DNA of 47,266 nt from an uncultured Roseburia sp. (GCA_900550935.1 URUD01000018.1:1-47266), one strand, 5' to 3'; numbered from the stretch's first letter, positions 25,686 through 34,999 are shown. The notes: generated from the sequence alone by a model not told the origin. Program-made: numbers and translations.

Positions 25686-26645
25686 ATGGAAGATACAAAA
25701 AAGAAACCCATGGTAATACTGACCGGTCCGACAGCGGTGGGAAAGACAGCGTTATCGATCGAGCTGGCAAAGCGGATCAACGGTGTGATCATTTCTGCGG
25801 ATTCCATGCAGGTATATAAGCATATGGACATCGGCTCAGCAAAGATCACGAAAGAGGAAATGCAGGGGGTAAAGCATTACCTGATCGATGAATTAGAGCC
25901 GGACGAAGAATTTCATGTTGTAAAATTTGTCCAGCTTGCAAAAAAATATTTAGAGGAGATCTACGCGGAAGGAAAGATACCGATCGTGACAGGCGGAACC
26001 GGATTTTATATCCAGGCATTGCTCTATGATATTGATTTTACCGAGCAGGAGAGTGATACGGCATACCGGGAAGAACTCGAACACATTGCAAAAGAAAAGG
26101 GAAATGAAGCATTGCATGCCATGCTTGACGAGGTGGACCCGGCTTCTGCCGAGGCAATCCATGCCAATAATGTCAAACGTGTCATCCGTGCACTTGAATT
26201 TTGTCATCTGACCGGAAACCGGATCTCAGAGCACAATGAAAAGGAACGGCAGAAGACATCCCCGTATCAGTTTGCCTATTTTGTGCTGACCAATGACCGG
26301 GCAAAATTATATGAGCGTATTGACAGACGTGTGGATCTTATGATAGAACAGGGGCTTGTAGAGGAAGTAAAACAGTTAAAACAGCTTGGCTGTCACAGAG
26401 ATATGGTTGCCATGCAGGGGCTTGGCTATAAAGAGATCTTAGCATATCTGGAGGGCGAGTACACGTTGGAACAGGCAATCTACATCATTAAGCGGGAGAC
26501 ACGCCATTTTGCAAAACGGCAGCTTACCTGGTTTAAAAGAGAGCGTGAGGTGTGCTGGTGGAATAAGTCAGATTATGCCAATGCAGAAGAAAAATTGTTA
26601 GAGGATATGTTACGGGTACTACAGGAAAAACAGGTCATTGACTAG
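25686..26645 (+). CDS. miaA: tRNA dimethylallyltransferase MiaA
   Basis: Adds a dimethylallyl group to A37 of tRNAs reading UNN codons. 319 residues. The P-loop GPTAVGKTALS starts at residue 14 and ISADSMQVYKHMDIGSAK follows, as in all MiaA. The ATG directly abuts the mutL stop (TGA then ATG), so translation is coupled. The mutSL-miaA order is conserved in Firmicutes. In Bacillus hfq and hflX lie next, then ynbB; here ynbB follows directly. Confidence 0.97.
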   Translation: MEDTKKKPMVILTGPTAVGKTALSIELAKRINGVIISADSMQVYKHMDIGSAKITKEEMQGVKHYLIDELEPDEEFHVVKFVQLAKKYLEEIYAEGKIPIVTGGTGFYIQALLYDIDFTEQESDTAYREELEHIAKEKGNEALHAMLDEVDPASAEAIHANNVKRVIRALEFCHLTGNRISEHNEKERQKTSPYQFAYFVLTNDRAKLYERIDRRVDLMIEQGLVEEVKQLKQLGCHRDMVAMQGLGYKEILAYLEGEYTLEQAIYIIKRETRHFAKRQLTWFKREREVCWWNKSDYANAEEKLLEDMLRVLQEKQVID

Positions 26646-26663
26646 AGAAAGAGGGAAAAACAA

Positions 26664-27956
26664 ATGGATTTTATGGAACAGCAATATGAGTCACTTGGTA
26701 TTTCAAAAGAGGTATACCAGTTTGGACAGAAGATAGAGGCATCTTTAAAGGAGCGTTTTGAAAAGATCGACCAGATTGCAGAATTTAATCAGATGAAGGT
26801 CATCCGTGCCATGCAGGAAAACCGTGTGAGTGCGGAATGTTTTAATATGTCATCCGGATATGGCTATAACGATCTGGGAAGAGATACATTGGAGAAAGTG
26901 TATGCTTCCTGCTTTAAGGGAGAGGATGCACTGGTACGTCCGCAGATCACATGCGGTACCCATGCACTTGCACTTGCACTGATGTCCAACCTGCGCCCAG
27001 GGGATGAGTTATTATCACCGGTAGGAAAACCATATGATACCTTAGAGGAAGTGATTGGTATCCGCCCGTCTAAAGGTTCTCTGGCAGAGTATGGGATCAG
27101 CTACCGTCAGGTAGACTTGCTTCCAGATGGACAGTTTGATTATGAAAACATCAAAAAGGCGATCAACGAAAAGACCAGACTGGTTACCATCCAGCGTTCC
27201 AAAGGTTATGCGACCAGACCAACTTTATCTGTGGCGAGGATTGGGGAACTGATCTCCTTTATCAAGGGCATCAAACCGGATGTGATCTGTATGGTCGACA
27301 ACTGCTACGGTGAATTTGTAGAAGAGAGAGAGCCACTTGAAGTCGGAGCGGATATGATGGTTGGTTCCCTGATCAAAAATCCGGGCGGCGGACTGGCACC
27401 AATCGGCGGCTATATTGTCGGCAAAAAAGAATGTGTGGAAAATGCGGCATATCGTCTGACTTCCCCGGGACTTGGAAAAGAAGTCGGCGCATCCCTTGGC
27501 GTGATCCAGTCGTTCTATCAGGGATTTTTCCTTGCGCCGACCGTAACGAGCGGTGCGTTAAAAGGTGCGATCTTTGCAGCAAATATTTATGAAAAACTTG
27601 GTTTTGAGGTAGTGCCGAATGCGACCGAGAGCCGTCACGACATTATCCAGGCGGTTTCGTTTCACAATCCGGAGGGGTTGATTGCATTCTGTGAGGGCAT
27701 CCAGGCAGCAGCACCGGTTGACAGCTATGTGACACCGGAGCCGTGGGCAATGCCGGGCTATGACAGTGATGTCATTATGGCAGCAGGCGCATTCGTACAG
27801 GGTTCTTCCATCGAACTTTCTGCGGATGGACCGTTAAAAGAGCCATACGCCGTTTATTTCCAGGGCGGACTGACCTGGTATCATGCAAAACTCGGAATTT
27901 TGAAATCTTTACAAAAACTTAAGGAACGAAATCTTGTGAACCTTGACCTGTTATGA
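26664..27956 (+). CDS. ynbB: PLP-dependent methionine gamma-lyase-like protein (YnbB family)
   Basis: Cytosolic pyridoxal-phosphate enzyme (430 residues) of the family once called 'aluminium resistance', now grouped with Cys/Met metabolism lyases; its natural substrate is uncertain. The PLP lysine is K238 in VGSLIKNPGGGL, with VDNCYGEF upstream supplying the cofactor-pairing Asp. AGAGGG lies nine bases before ATG. It follows miaA by 18 bases and ends inside the promoter of radC (stop 27954-27956). The family often sits by glnR; no glnR is seen here. Confidence 0.93.
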   Translation: MDFMEQQYESLGISKEVYQFGQKIEASLKERFEKIDQIAEFNQMKVIRAMQENRVSAECFNMSSGYGYNDLGRDTLEKVYASCFKGEDALVRPQITCGTHALALALMSNLRPGDELLSPVGKPYDTLEEVIGIRPSKGSLAEYGISYRQVDLLPDGQFDYENIKKAINEKTRLVTIQRSKGYATRPTLSVARIGELISFIKGIKPDVICMVDNCYGEFVEEREPLEVGADMMVGSLIKNPGGGLAPIGGYIVGKKECVENAAYRLTSPGLGKEVGASLGVIQSFYQGFFLAPTVTSGALKGAIFAANIYEKLGFEVVPNATESRHDIIQAVSFHNPEGLIAFCEGIQAAAPVDSYVTPEPWAMPGYDSDVIMAAGAFVQGSSIELSADGPLKEPYAVYFQGGLTWYHAKLGILKSLQKLKERNLVNLDLL

Positions 27957-27962
27957 TACAAT
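27934..27962 (+). promoter_or_regulatory. Sigma-A promoter of radC
   Basis: TTGTGA (27934-27939), 17 bases, TACAAT (27957-27962), with TG at 27954-27955 giving an extended -10. It overlaps the ynbB stop. Transcription should start near 27969, leaving a leader of about 64 bases. Confidence 0.7.
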
Positions 27963-27985
27963 GTAGTGTGAATGTCGGTAATGTG

Positions 27986-28030
27986 ATGTTTCCAGGGAGA
28001 GTTTGCGGCAGAACCGCAGAAAGGAAACAT
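27986..28030 (+). promoter_or_regulatory. Structured radC leader hiding the ribosome site
   Basis: Outer arms ATGTTTCC (27986-27993) and GGAAACAT (28023-28030) are perfectly complementary. An inner stem TTTGCGG/CCGCAGA (28002-28008, 28014-28020) closes a five-base CAGAA loop. The two stems are parted by an asymmetric internal loop. The 3' outer arm contains the GGA of the ribosome site, so folding would mask translation of radC. Confidence 0.6.
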
Positions 28031-28032
28031 AC

Positions 28033-28728
28033 ATGGAAACAAATATAACAGTAAAAAACTTACCGGATTCCGAACAGCCATATGAGAAGTTTTTAAAATA
28101 TGGAGCTTCTTATCTGAGTGATGCCGAACTTTTGGCAGTGATCATAAAGTCCGGCACAAACGGCGTGCAGTCTATTGACGTTGCCAGAAATTTTCTTACA
28201 ACCGGGCGGCGCAATCTGCTGAATCTGTATGATGTCTCTTATGAAGACATGATAAAGATCCGCGGGATTGGAAAAGTGAAGGCAATCCAGTTAAAATGTA
28301 TTGCCGAACTGTCACGAAGAATTACGGAAACAAAATATTATAATAACATCTGTCTGGATCATCCGGCGTCGATCGCAGATTACTACATGGAGACATTGCG
28401 CCATGAGCGCAGGGAACATCTGATGTTATGTATGTTCGACAGCAAATGCCACCTTTTGTCAGACAAGCTGGTCTCAGTTGGGAGTGTGGATGCCTCCATC
28501 GTATCGCCACGGGAGATCTTCCGGTTTGCTTTAGCGTGTGATGCAGTCCATCTGGTAATCTTACACAATCATCCAAGCGGGATACCGGATCCGTCCGCTG
28601 CAGATGATGCGGTTACCGAGCGGATCTATGAATGTGGAAAGATCATGGGAATCCATCTGTCGGATCATATCATTATCGGAGACAGAACTTATTATAGCTA
28701 TCGAGAAAAAAATCGGATCGTGGTATAG
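28033..28728 (+). CDS. radC: RadC family JAB/MPN-domain protein
   Basis: 231 residues, starting at ATG 28033 (METNITVKNLPDSEQP); the TTG at 28003 lies within the leader hairpin and is not used. A helix-hairpin-helix (MIKIRGIGKVKAIQLK, about 75-90) precedes the JAB1/MPN metalloprotease-like domain. That domain carries the zinc motif HNHPSGIPDPSAAD (H178, H180, D191). RadC proteins are linked to recombination or repair by context, but the biochemical role is not established. It has its own promoter and a structured leader. mreB follows 32 bases later with no terminator, so mre genes may also be read from this promoter. Confidence 0.93.
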   Translation: METNITVKNLPDSEQPYEKFLKYGASYLSDAELLAVIIKSGTNGVQSIDVARNFLTTGRRNLLNLYDVSYEDMIKIRGIGKVKAIQLKCIAELSRRITETKYYNNICLDHPASIADYYMETLRHERREHLMLCMFDSKCHLLSDKLVSVGSVDASIVSPREIFRFALACDAVHLVILHNHPSGIPDPSAADDAVTERIYECGKIMGIHLSDHIIIGDRTYYSYREKNRIVV

Positions 28729-28760
28729 AGGAGTATGCCATGGTCTAAAGGGAGAGAACA

Positions 28761-29780
28761 ATGACAAATAATGTATACGGTATTGACCTTGGAACCTGCA
28801 ATATGAAGGTTTACTGCAAATCAACCAACAAGATCTTAAACGAGAAAAACACCATTGCACTGGTCAACAAAGATGAGATTTATGCGTATGGAGATGCTGC
28901 CTATGCGATGTATGAGAAAGCACCAGAGACGATCAATGTCACATTCCCGGTCACAAGCGGTGTTATCGCGGACTTTAACAATTTACAGTCCATGCTCCAG
29001 CTTTTCTTAGAGACCCATGTAAAGGGCAAGATAAAAGGTGCAGAATTTATCGTTGCAGTGCCAACCAGTATCACGGACGTAGAGAAGAAGGCATTTTTTG
29101 ATATTTTCTATAAGAGCAAATCCTTAAAACCAAAGAGCGTGCTGCTTTGTGAAAAACCGATCGCAGATGCAGTAGGACTGGGACTGGATGTCAATGAGCC
29201 TACTGGTATTATGGTTGTAGATATCGGTGCGGACACAACCGAGATCTCCGTAATCTCACTTGGCGGACTGGTATTAAGTGACCTGCTGCATTTTGGCGGC
29301 AATCGTATTGACGAATCCATCATTACACATATCAAGAGAAACTATAATCTTGTCATTGGACAAAAGACGGCACAGAGCTTAAAAGAACGCCTTGGTTCCG
29401 GAATGCCGGGAAATGCTGACACAATGGTGGTTGTAGGCCGTGATGTGGTAAGCGGACTTCCGATCGAGATGGAATTATCCGGCGAAGTGATCTACGAAGC
29501 GATCAAGGACAATCTGAACAGTATCTGCAATTCCATAAAAATGATATTGGAGAAGACTCCGCCAGAGCTGGCAAAAGATATCATCCATTCCGGTATCTAC
29601 ATTACCGGTGGTGGTTCTCAGATCCACGATCTGGATGAGTTGTTCGAGCAGATCACAGGCATCAATGTTAATACCTGTGAAGATCCGGAAGAGTGCGTTG
29701 TGCGCGGACTTGTGAAGATCGTTTCGGACAATAAATACAAACATTTAGCATTTAGCATGAAAAGCAAGATTTTAATTTAG
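28761..29780 (+). CDS. mreB: Rod-shape protein MreB (actin-like)
   Basis: Bacterial actin that forms membrane-bound filaments directing side-wall synthesis. 339 residues. The phosphate-1 loop GIDLGTCNMKVY (8-19) and phosphate-2 region MVVDIGADTTEISV (near 152) frame the nucleotide. The C-terminal ITGGGSQIHDLDELF (near 281) is the adenosine loop. GGGAGAG precedes the ATG. mreC, mreD and the PBP2 gene follow with gaps of eight bases or overlaps. The variant GTCN for GTAN or GTSN at the phosphate loop is a small deviation. MreB, Mbl and MreBH cannot be distinguished without alignment, but the position before mreC favours MreB. Confidence 0.95.
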   Translation: MTNNVYGIDLGTCNMKVYCKSTNKILNEKNTIALVNKDEIYAYGDAAYAMYEKAPETINVTFPVTSGVIADFNNLQSMLQLFLETHVKGKIKGAEFIVAVPTSITDVEKKAFFDIFYKSKSLKPKSVLLCEKPIADAVGLGLDVNEPTGIMVVDIGADTTEISVISLGGLVLSDLLHFGGNRIDESIITHIKRNYNLVIGQKTAQSLKERLGSGMPGNADTMVVVGRDVVSGLPIEMELSGEVIYEAIKDNLNSICNSIKMILEKTPPELAKDIIHSGIYITGGGSQIHDLDELFEQITGINVNTCEDPEECVVRGLVKIVSDNKYKHLAFSMKSKILI

Positions 29781-29788
29781 GGGAAAAC

Positions 29789-30646
29789 ATGAAACGTAAA
29801 CCGAAATTTATCCTTCCGACAAAATACATACTGTTGATCTTAACGAGTGTCTGTATCGCAGCACTTCTGCTGAGTTTTACACTGGGGATCAATGGCGGAC
29901 CGCTCAATACAGTTGCCGGATATGTTTTTGTACCAATGCAGAAGGGCATCAATACGGTAGGAAGCTGGATTACCGATAAATCCGACCATTTAAAGAAACT
30001 CAGTGATGTCATGAAGGAAAATGAGGAATTAAAACAGCAGGTAGACAGCCTTACCACAGAGTTAAACACCATTAAATTAGAGCAGTACGAACTGGAAAAT
30101 TTAAGAGAATTGCTAAATCTTGACCAGAAATATCCAAGTTATGATAAAGTTGCAGCAAATGTCATCGGAAAAGACGGTGGCAACTGGTTTACAAACTTTA
30201 CCATAGACAAGGGAGCTGACGACGGGATCGAAGAGAATATGAACGTGATCGCCGGAAGTGGGCTGGTCGGGATCGTCACGGATGTGGGACCAAATTACGC
30301 CAAGGTATCGACCATCATCAATGATACTATGAAGGTCAGTGGCATGGTGACTTCCACTTCGGACAACCTGATCGTAAATGGCAGCCTACAGAATATGAAT
30401 GAAAATATGGTCATTGAGTTTTCCAATCTCAACGACAAAGACAACAAGGTCACCATCGGGGACCCGGTTGTGACATCTTATGTGTCAGATCAGTATCAGC
30501 AGGGAATTTTGATCGGTTATATCAGCACACTTGAGATGGATGCCAACAACCTGACCAAGTCAGGTACGATCACACCGGCGGTCGACTTTGAGCATATTGA
30601 AGAAGTTCTGGTTATTTTAAACAAAAAACAGACAGCAGAGGATTAG
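29789..30646 (+). CDS. mreC: Rod-shape protein MreC
   Basis: Bitopic membrane protein that links MreB to wall-synthesis enzymes outside the membrane. 285 residues. One N-terminal helix (about 10-32), a coiled coil (about 65-105, DHLKKLSDVMKENEELKQQV), then the double beta-barrel domain (about 115-275) with GKDGGNWFTNFTIDKGADDG and GLVGIVTDVG. GGGG precedes the ATG, eight bases after mreB. Length is normal. Confidence 0.94.
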   Translation: MKRKPKFILPTKYILLILTSVCIAALLLSFTLGINGGPLNTVAGYVFVPMQKGINTVGSWITDKSDHLKKLSDVMKENEELKQQVDSLTTELNTIKLEQYELENLRELLNLDQKYPSYDKVAANVIGKDGGNWFTNFTIDKGADDGIEENMNVIAGSGLVGIVTDVGPNYAKVSTIINDTMKVSGMVTSTSDNLIVNGSLQNMNENMVIEFSNLNDKDNKVTIGDPVVTSYVSDQYQQGILIGYISTLEMDANNLTKSGTITPAVDFEHIEEVLVILNKKQTAED

Positions 30647-30654
30647 GGGTTATT

Positions 30655-31173
30655 ATGAGAAGAAAGATCATTGTTTTTATACTGATTGCAGTGTGTTATC
30701 TGTTGCAGACAACCTTATTCTCTGCGCTTTCTTTTGCCTCTATCTCTCCGAATCTTCTGATCATCGTTGTCTCAGCATTTGGATTTATGAGGGGAAGGAA
30801 AGAGGGGCTGTTTATCGGGTTTTTCTGTGGTCTGCTGTTAGATATCTGGAACGGCGGCATCCTTGGATTTTATTCCCTGGTTTATATGTATATTGGATAT
30901 ATCAACGGCATGTTCCGCAAGCTGTTTTATCCAGAAGATATCAAGCTTCCGATGTTACTCATTGCAGGAAGCGATCTAAGCTGCAACCTTTTTATCTACT
31001 TTATTCTGTTCCTTTTCCGGAATAGATATGACTTTAGTTACTATTTTCTACACATAATGATACCGGAACTGGCGTATACCATGGTTATTACAATTTTTTT
31101 GTATTTTATCATTTTAAAGATCAACCAGCGGTTAGAGGTAATTGAGAAAAGGAGTGCAAGTAAGTTTGTTTGA
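30655..31173 (+). CDS. mreD: Rod-shape protein MreD
   Basis: Polytopic membrane protein (172 residues, about five helices) of the elongasome. FGFMRGRKEGLFIGFFCG with the LLLDIWNGG turn near 55-65 and GYINGMFRKLFYPED are typical. It starts eight bases after mreC with AGGGG upstream, and its last bases overlap the start of the PBP2 gene. Confidence 0.92.
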   Translation: MRRKIIVFILIAVCYLLQTTLFSALSFASISPNLLIIVVSAFGFMRGRKEGLFIGFFCGLLLDIWNGGILGFYSLVYMYIGYINGMFRKLFYPEDIKLPMLLIAGSDLSCNLFIYFILFLFRNRYDFSYYFLHIMIPELAYTMVITIFLYFIILKINQRLEVIEKRSASKFV

Positions 31174-34024
31174 TAATATAAAAGAAGTATTTCGTTTATT
31201 CTTTAAATCCCGTCTTGCAGTGGCAGGAGTTGTACTTACCCTTCTCTTTGCCGTGCTCTTATGGCGTGTCTTTTATTTACAGATTGTAAATGGACAGGAA
31301 TATCAGGACAATTATACCCTAAAGATCGTAAAGGAGCGTACCCTAAACAGTACGAGAGGCAATATCTACGACCGGAATGGCAAGCTGCTTGCCTACAATG
31401 AACTCGCCTACACGATAACGATCGAAGATAACGGAACCTACAGTTCCGACAGCGAAAAGAATAAAGCACTCAATCAGGAGATCTCACAGATCGTGACGGC
31501 ATTGGAGAAAAACGGGGACTCCATTCTCAATGATTTTAAAATTGACTATACGGACTCCGGTTATACATATAATGTCGAAAAGGGCAGTACGACCTGGAAA
31601 CGTTTCCTTGCAGATGTTTACGGGAAAAACAGTTATGATGATCTCTCGGATGCGGATTATGTCAAAAAGATGGGATATTCTCCGGCCGAGGCAACCGAAC
31701 AGCAGGTAATGGATTATCTGAGCAGTTCGAGCCGTTTCGGGATCAGTGAAGAGTATGACCGCAAAATGGCATACCAGATCGCAGTCGTACGTTTTGCCAT
31801 GTCGCAGAATGCGTATCAGAAATATATCGTGACGAATATTGCAACGAATGTTTCCGAGGAATCAGTTGCATACGTCAGTGAGCATGCAGGAGAGTTGCAG
31901 GGTGTTGAGATTGCAAGCGACACGATCCGGAAATACAATGACAGCGAATATTTTTCGTCTATCATCGGATATACAGGAAAGATCTCAACAGATGAATATA
32001 ATAAGCTGTCTGAGACGGATGAGAGCTATACATTAAATGATGTGGTTGGTAAGCTCGGAATTGAACAGTATATGGACAGTGAACTAAAGGGAGAAAAAGG
32101 TTACGAGAAGCTCTATGTAGATCACCTTGGAAAGGCACTTCAGGTGATCGAGCACGAAGACCCGGTGGCAGGAGAAAATGTTTATCTGTCCATTGATGCA
32201 GATTTACAGATTGCGACCTATAATCTCCTGGAGCAGGAGATTGCGGGTATCGTATACTCCAATATCGAAAATCCGTACTCCGATATCAGCATTGCGCTGA
32301 CTGATGTTTATTATGCACTGATCAATAACAATGTCATTGATATCACGCATTTTGCGGAGGATGGAGCATCCCAGATGGAGCAGGAAGTACGTCAGATTTT
32401 CTTGAATCGGCAGAGTCAGGTGATCTCGCAGATAAAAACAGAACTGTTAGAGAGCAATGCGCCTGTTTTTGCTTCCATGAACGAAGAAGATCAGGATTAC
32501 TACACTTACATCATCAAGATGTTAAAAGAGGATAATATCCTGGTTGAAAAAAATATCGATACTTCCGATGAAATCTATTTAAAATGGCAAAACGGCGAGA
32601 TCAGTCCGCAGGAATATCTGACTCATACGATTGCCAAAAACTGGATTGATATCACAAAGTTTTCCGTCAATGAGAAATATTCGGACTCTACAGAAATATA
32701 TGAGAGTCTTTGTGATTATATTCTCAATGATATTTCTTCAGATAAGAAATTTTCGAAGATCATTTACGAATATCTGATCAAAGCAGGTGCCATCAACGGA
32801 AGACAGTTATGCCTGATCTTATTTGATCAGGGAGTTCTTACCTTTGATGATGAGCAGATCGCCGGATTACAGAATGGCAGTATCGATCCGGGGACTTTTA
32901 TCAAAGAAAAGATTAAAAGTTTAGACATCACACCGGCGCAGCTTGCGCTAGATCCGTGTTCCGGTTCCTGTGTTATCACAGATACGACGACCGGAGAGGT
33001 GCTTGCACTGGTAAGTTATCCGGGATATGACGGAAACCGTCTTGCAAACAGTGTAGATGCAGAGTATTTCAACAGCTTAAAAGATAACGAGGCACGACCA
33101 CTGTTAAACTATGCGACACAGCAGGGAACCGCACCTGGTTCCACATTTAAGATGGTAAGTGCAACAGCAGGAATGGCTGAAGGTGTGATCTCTCCGACAG
33201 AACAGATTTTAGACAAGGGTGTCTATGAAAATGTAAGCAACAAACCCAAATGCTGGATTTATACTTCCTCCCATGGTACACATGGACTGATCAATGTGTC
33301 TGAAGCATTGCGGGATTCCTGTAACTATTATTTCTATGAGGTGGGATACCGTCTCAGTACAAATAATTATGCTATGAGCTATAGTGATGATGCCGCACAA
33401 AATGGTATTGCAAAGATCCAGAAATATGCTTCCATCTATGGTTTAAACGAGACAACCGGAATTGAGATTGAGGAGAGCAGCCCACAGATTGCGGACGAGT
33501 TCCCGGTCATGGCAGCAATCGGTCAGAGTAATAATAACTATACCACCGTCCAGCTTTCCCGCTATGTAACAGCAGTCGCTAATGGCGGTACGGTATATCA
33601 GTATACCCTGTTGAACCGTTTGGAAGATTCCGATGGAAATGTTTTGAAAGTATATGACCCGCAGGTGCGCAACACGGTAGATGTCTTAGACACGTCACAG
33701 TGGTCAGCCATCCATTCCGGTATGCGCATGGTAGTAGAAAATATGTCTGAATTTTCCGGCTTTGAACTGTCGGTTGCCGGTAAGACCGGTACGGCACAGC
33801 AAGGCGGAAACCGGCCGGATCATGCGTTATTTGTAGGTTACGCGCCTTATGAGGATCCAAAGATCTCGATCGCAACACGTATTGCATCCGGATACACATC
33901 CCATAATGCGGCAAAGGTATCCAAAAATATTCTGGCATACTATTTTGGTATAGGGGATAAGGAAGCCCTGTTAAGTGGTCAGGCAGAAGAAATCACTGCA
34001 GGAAACAATCAGAGAAATGATTAA
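31166..34024 (+). CDS. mrdA: Penicillin-binding protein 2 (MrdA type) with large insertion
   Basis: Class B PBP, a D,D-transpeptidase of the elongasome working with RodA. I choose TTG 31166 (952 residues), with AAAAGGAG 11 bases upstream and an eight-base overlap with mreD; TTG 31142 in frame lies before the ribosome site. One N-terminal helix (about 15-37), then the PBP dimer domain with STRGNIYDRNGKLLA near 60. The transpeptidase has SxxK at S659-K662 (GSTFK), SCN near 719 and KTG near 873. About 230 residues (roughly 365-590) of helical, acid-rich sequence are inserted between IDADLQIATYNLL and DPCSGSCVITD. This is the reason for the great length (typical 600-700). Confidence 0.9.
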   Translation: MFDNIKEVFRLFFKSRLAVAGVVLTLLFAVLLWRVFYLQIVNGQEYQDNYTLKIVKERTLNSTRGNIYDRNGKLLAYNELAYTITIEDNGTYSSDSEKNKALNQEISQIVTALEKNGDSILNDFKIDYTDSGYTYNVEKGSTTWKRFLADVYGKNSYDDLSDADYVKKMGYSPAEATEQQVMDYLSSSSRFGISEEYDRKMAYQIAVVRFAMSQNAYQKYIVTNIATNVSEESVAYVSEHAGELQGVEIASDTIRKYNDSEYFSSIIGYTGKISTDEYNKLSETDESYTLNDVVGKLGIEQYMDSELKGEKGYEKLYVDHLGKALQVIEHEDPVAGENVYLSIDADLQIATYNLLEQEIAGIVYSNIENPYSDISIALTDVYYALINNNVIDITHFAEDGASQMEQEVRQIFLNRQSQVISQIKTELLESNAPVFASMNEEDQDYYTYIIKMLKEDNILVEKNIDTSDEIYLKWQNGEISPQEYLTHTIAKNWIDITKFSVNEKYSDSTEIYESLCDYILNDISSDKKFSKIIYEYLIKAGAINGRQLCLILFDQGVLTFDDEQIAGLQNGSIDPGTFIKEKIKSLDITPAQLALDPCSGSCVITDTTTGEVLALVSYPGYDGNRLANSVDAEYFNSLKDNEARPLLNYATQQGTAPGSTFKMVSATAGMAEGVISPTEQILDKGVYENVSNKPKCWIYTSSHGTHGLINVSEALRDSCNYYFYEVGYRLSTNNYAMSYSDDAAQNGIAKIQKYASIYGLNETTGIEIEESSPQIADEFPVMAAIGQSNNNYTTVQLSRYVTAVANGGTVYQYTLLNRLEDSDGNVLKVYDPQVRNTVDVLDTSQWSAIHSGMRMVVENMSEFSGFELSVAGKTGTAQQGGNRPDHALFVGYAPYEDPKISIATRIASGYTSHNAAKVSKNILAYYFGIGDKEALLSGQAEEITAGNNQRND

Positions 34025-34048
34025 ATTTGGATCGTTGAGAGGATAATT

Positions 34049-34091
34049 CTCCAGATGCACTTTTCATCAGAAAAAGTGCCGGAGTTTTATT
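34049..34091 (+). terminator. Terminator-like hairpin between mrdA and minD
   Basis: CTCC (34049-34052) and GGAG (34081-34084) flank GCACTTTT/AAAAGTGC (34057-34064, 34072-34079) with a seven-base loop, followed by TTTTATT. It may end or attenuate the mre-mrdA transcript. Only about 24 bases remain before minD's start, and I see no good promoter there, so partial read-through is likely. Confidence 0.65.
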
Positions 34092-34115
34092 ATAGAAAAA
34101 CAGGAGGTCTTCTTC

Positions 34116-34985
34116 ATGGGTGAAGTAATCACTTTTACTTCTGGAAAAGGCGGCGTTGGAAAAACAACATCAACAGCCAACGTCGGAGTAGGACTTTCAC
34201 TGTTAGATAAAAAAGTGATATTGGTTGACACCGATATCGGTTTAAGAAACCTGGATGTTGTGATGGGACTGGAAAACAGGATCCTTTATAATCTGGTGGA
34301 TGTACTAAAGGGACGATGCCGGATGAAGCAGGCAGTCATCAAAGACAAACGGTTCCCAAATCTTTCCATCATTCCATCGTCCTGTACCAAAGATGCAGGC
34401 GATCTGGACAAAGAAAAGATGAAACAGCTGCTTGCAGAACTGCGTCAGGAATATGACTATGTTTTGGTTGACAGCCCTGCAGGGATCGATCATGGGTTCG
34501 AACTGGCACTTGCAAATGCAGATCATGTCATACTGGTCACAACACCTCAGATTGCGGCAATACATGATGCGGACTGTGTGTTGCAGATTTTAAAGAAACA
34601 GAAGATGGCAGATATCAGTCTGTTGATCAACGGATTTCGAAGTCAGCTGGTAAAAGATGGCGATATGCTCGATATTCCGGATATCTGTGAACTGTTAGAA
34701 GCCGAACTTCTTGGCGTAGTCTTAGAAGATGAGGCAATCATCGTAGCGCAGAACCATGGTATGCCGGTCATGGGACAGCATGCCGCCAAAGGACTCCATA
34801 CCATTTCCGAAAACTGCTATCGGAATATCGCAAGACGGATTACAGGAGAGGATGTTAAGATCCCGGATTACACCAGAACGGAAAATATCTTTACGAGGAT
34901 ATTTTTCCGGCGCAATGTTACGAAGGAACGTGGAAATACCGCAAATGAGCGCGGAAGCGTTACGAAAGAACATGTAATGGAGTAA
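34116..34985 (+). CDS. minD: Septum-site determining ATPase MinD
   Basis: Membrane-cycling ParA-type ATPase that positions the division septum. 289 residues. The deviant Walker A GKGGVGKTT (10-18) with the signature K11, and the Walker B-type region YVLVDSPAGIDHGF near 115. AGGAGG precedes the ATG. The membrane-targeting amphipathic helix IFTRIFFRR (near 259-267) is followed by a hydrophilic tail of about 20 residues with two similar VTKE(R/H) blocks. In most MinDs the helix ends the protein. minE follows after 14 bases. No minC lies next to it. Confidence 0.95.
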   Translation: MGEVITFTSGKGGVGKTTSTANVGVGLSLLDKKVILVDTDIGLRNLDVVMGLENRILYNLVDVLKGRCRMKQAVIKDKRFPNLSIIPSSCTKDAGDLDKEKMKQLLAELRQEYDYVLVDSPAGIDHGFELALANADHVILVTTPQIAAIHDADCVLQILKKQKMADISLLINGFRSQLVKDGDMLDIPDICELLEAELLGVVLEDEAIIVAQNHGMPVMGQHAAKGLHTISENCYRNIARRITGEDVKIPDYTRTENIFTRIFFRRNVTKERGNTANERGSVTKEHVME

Positions 34986-34999
34986 TAAGGGAGGACATC

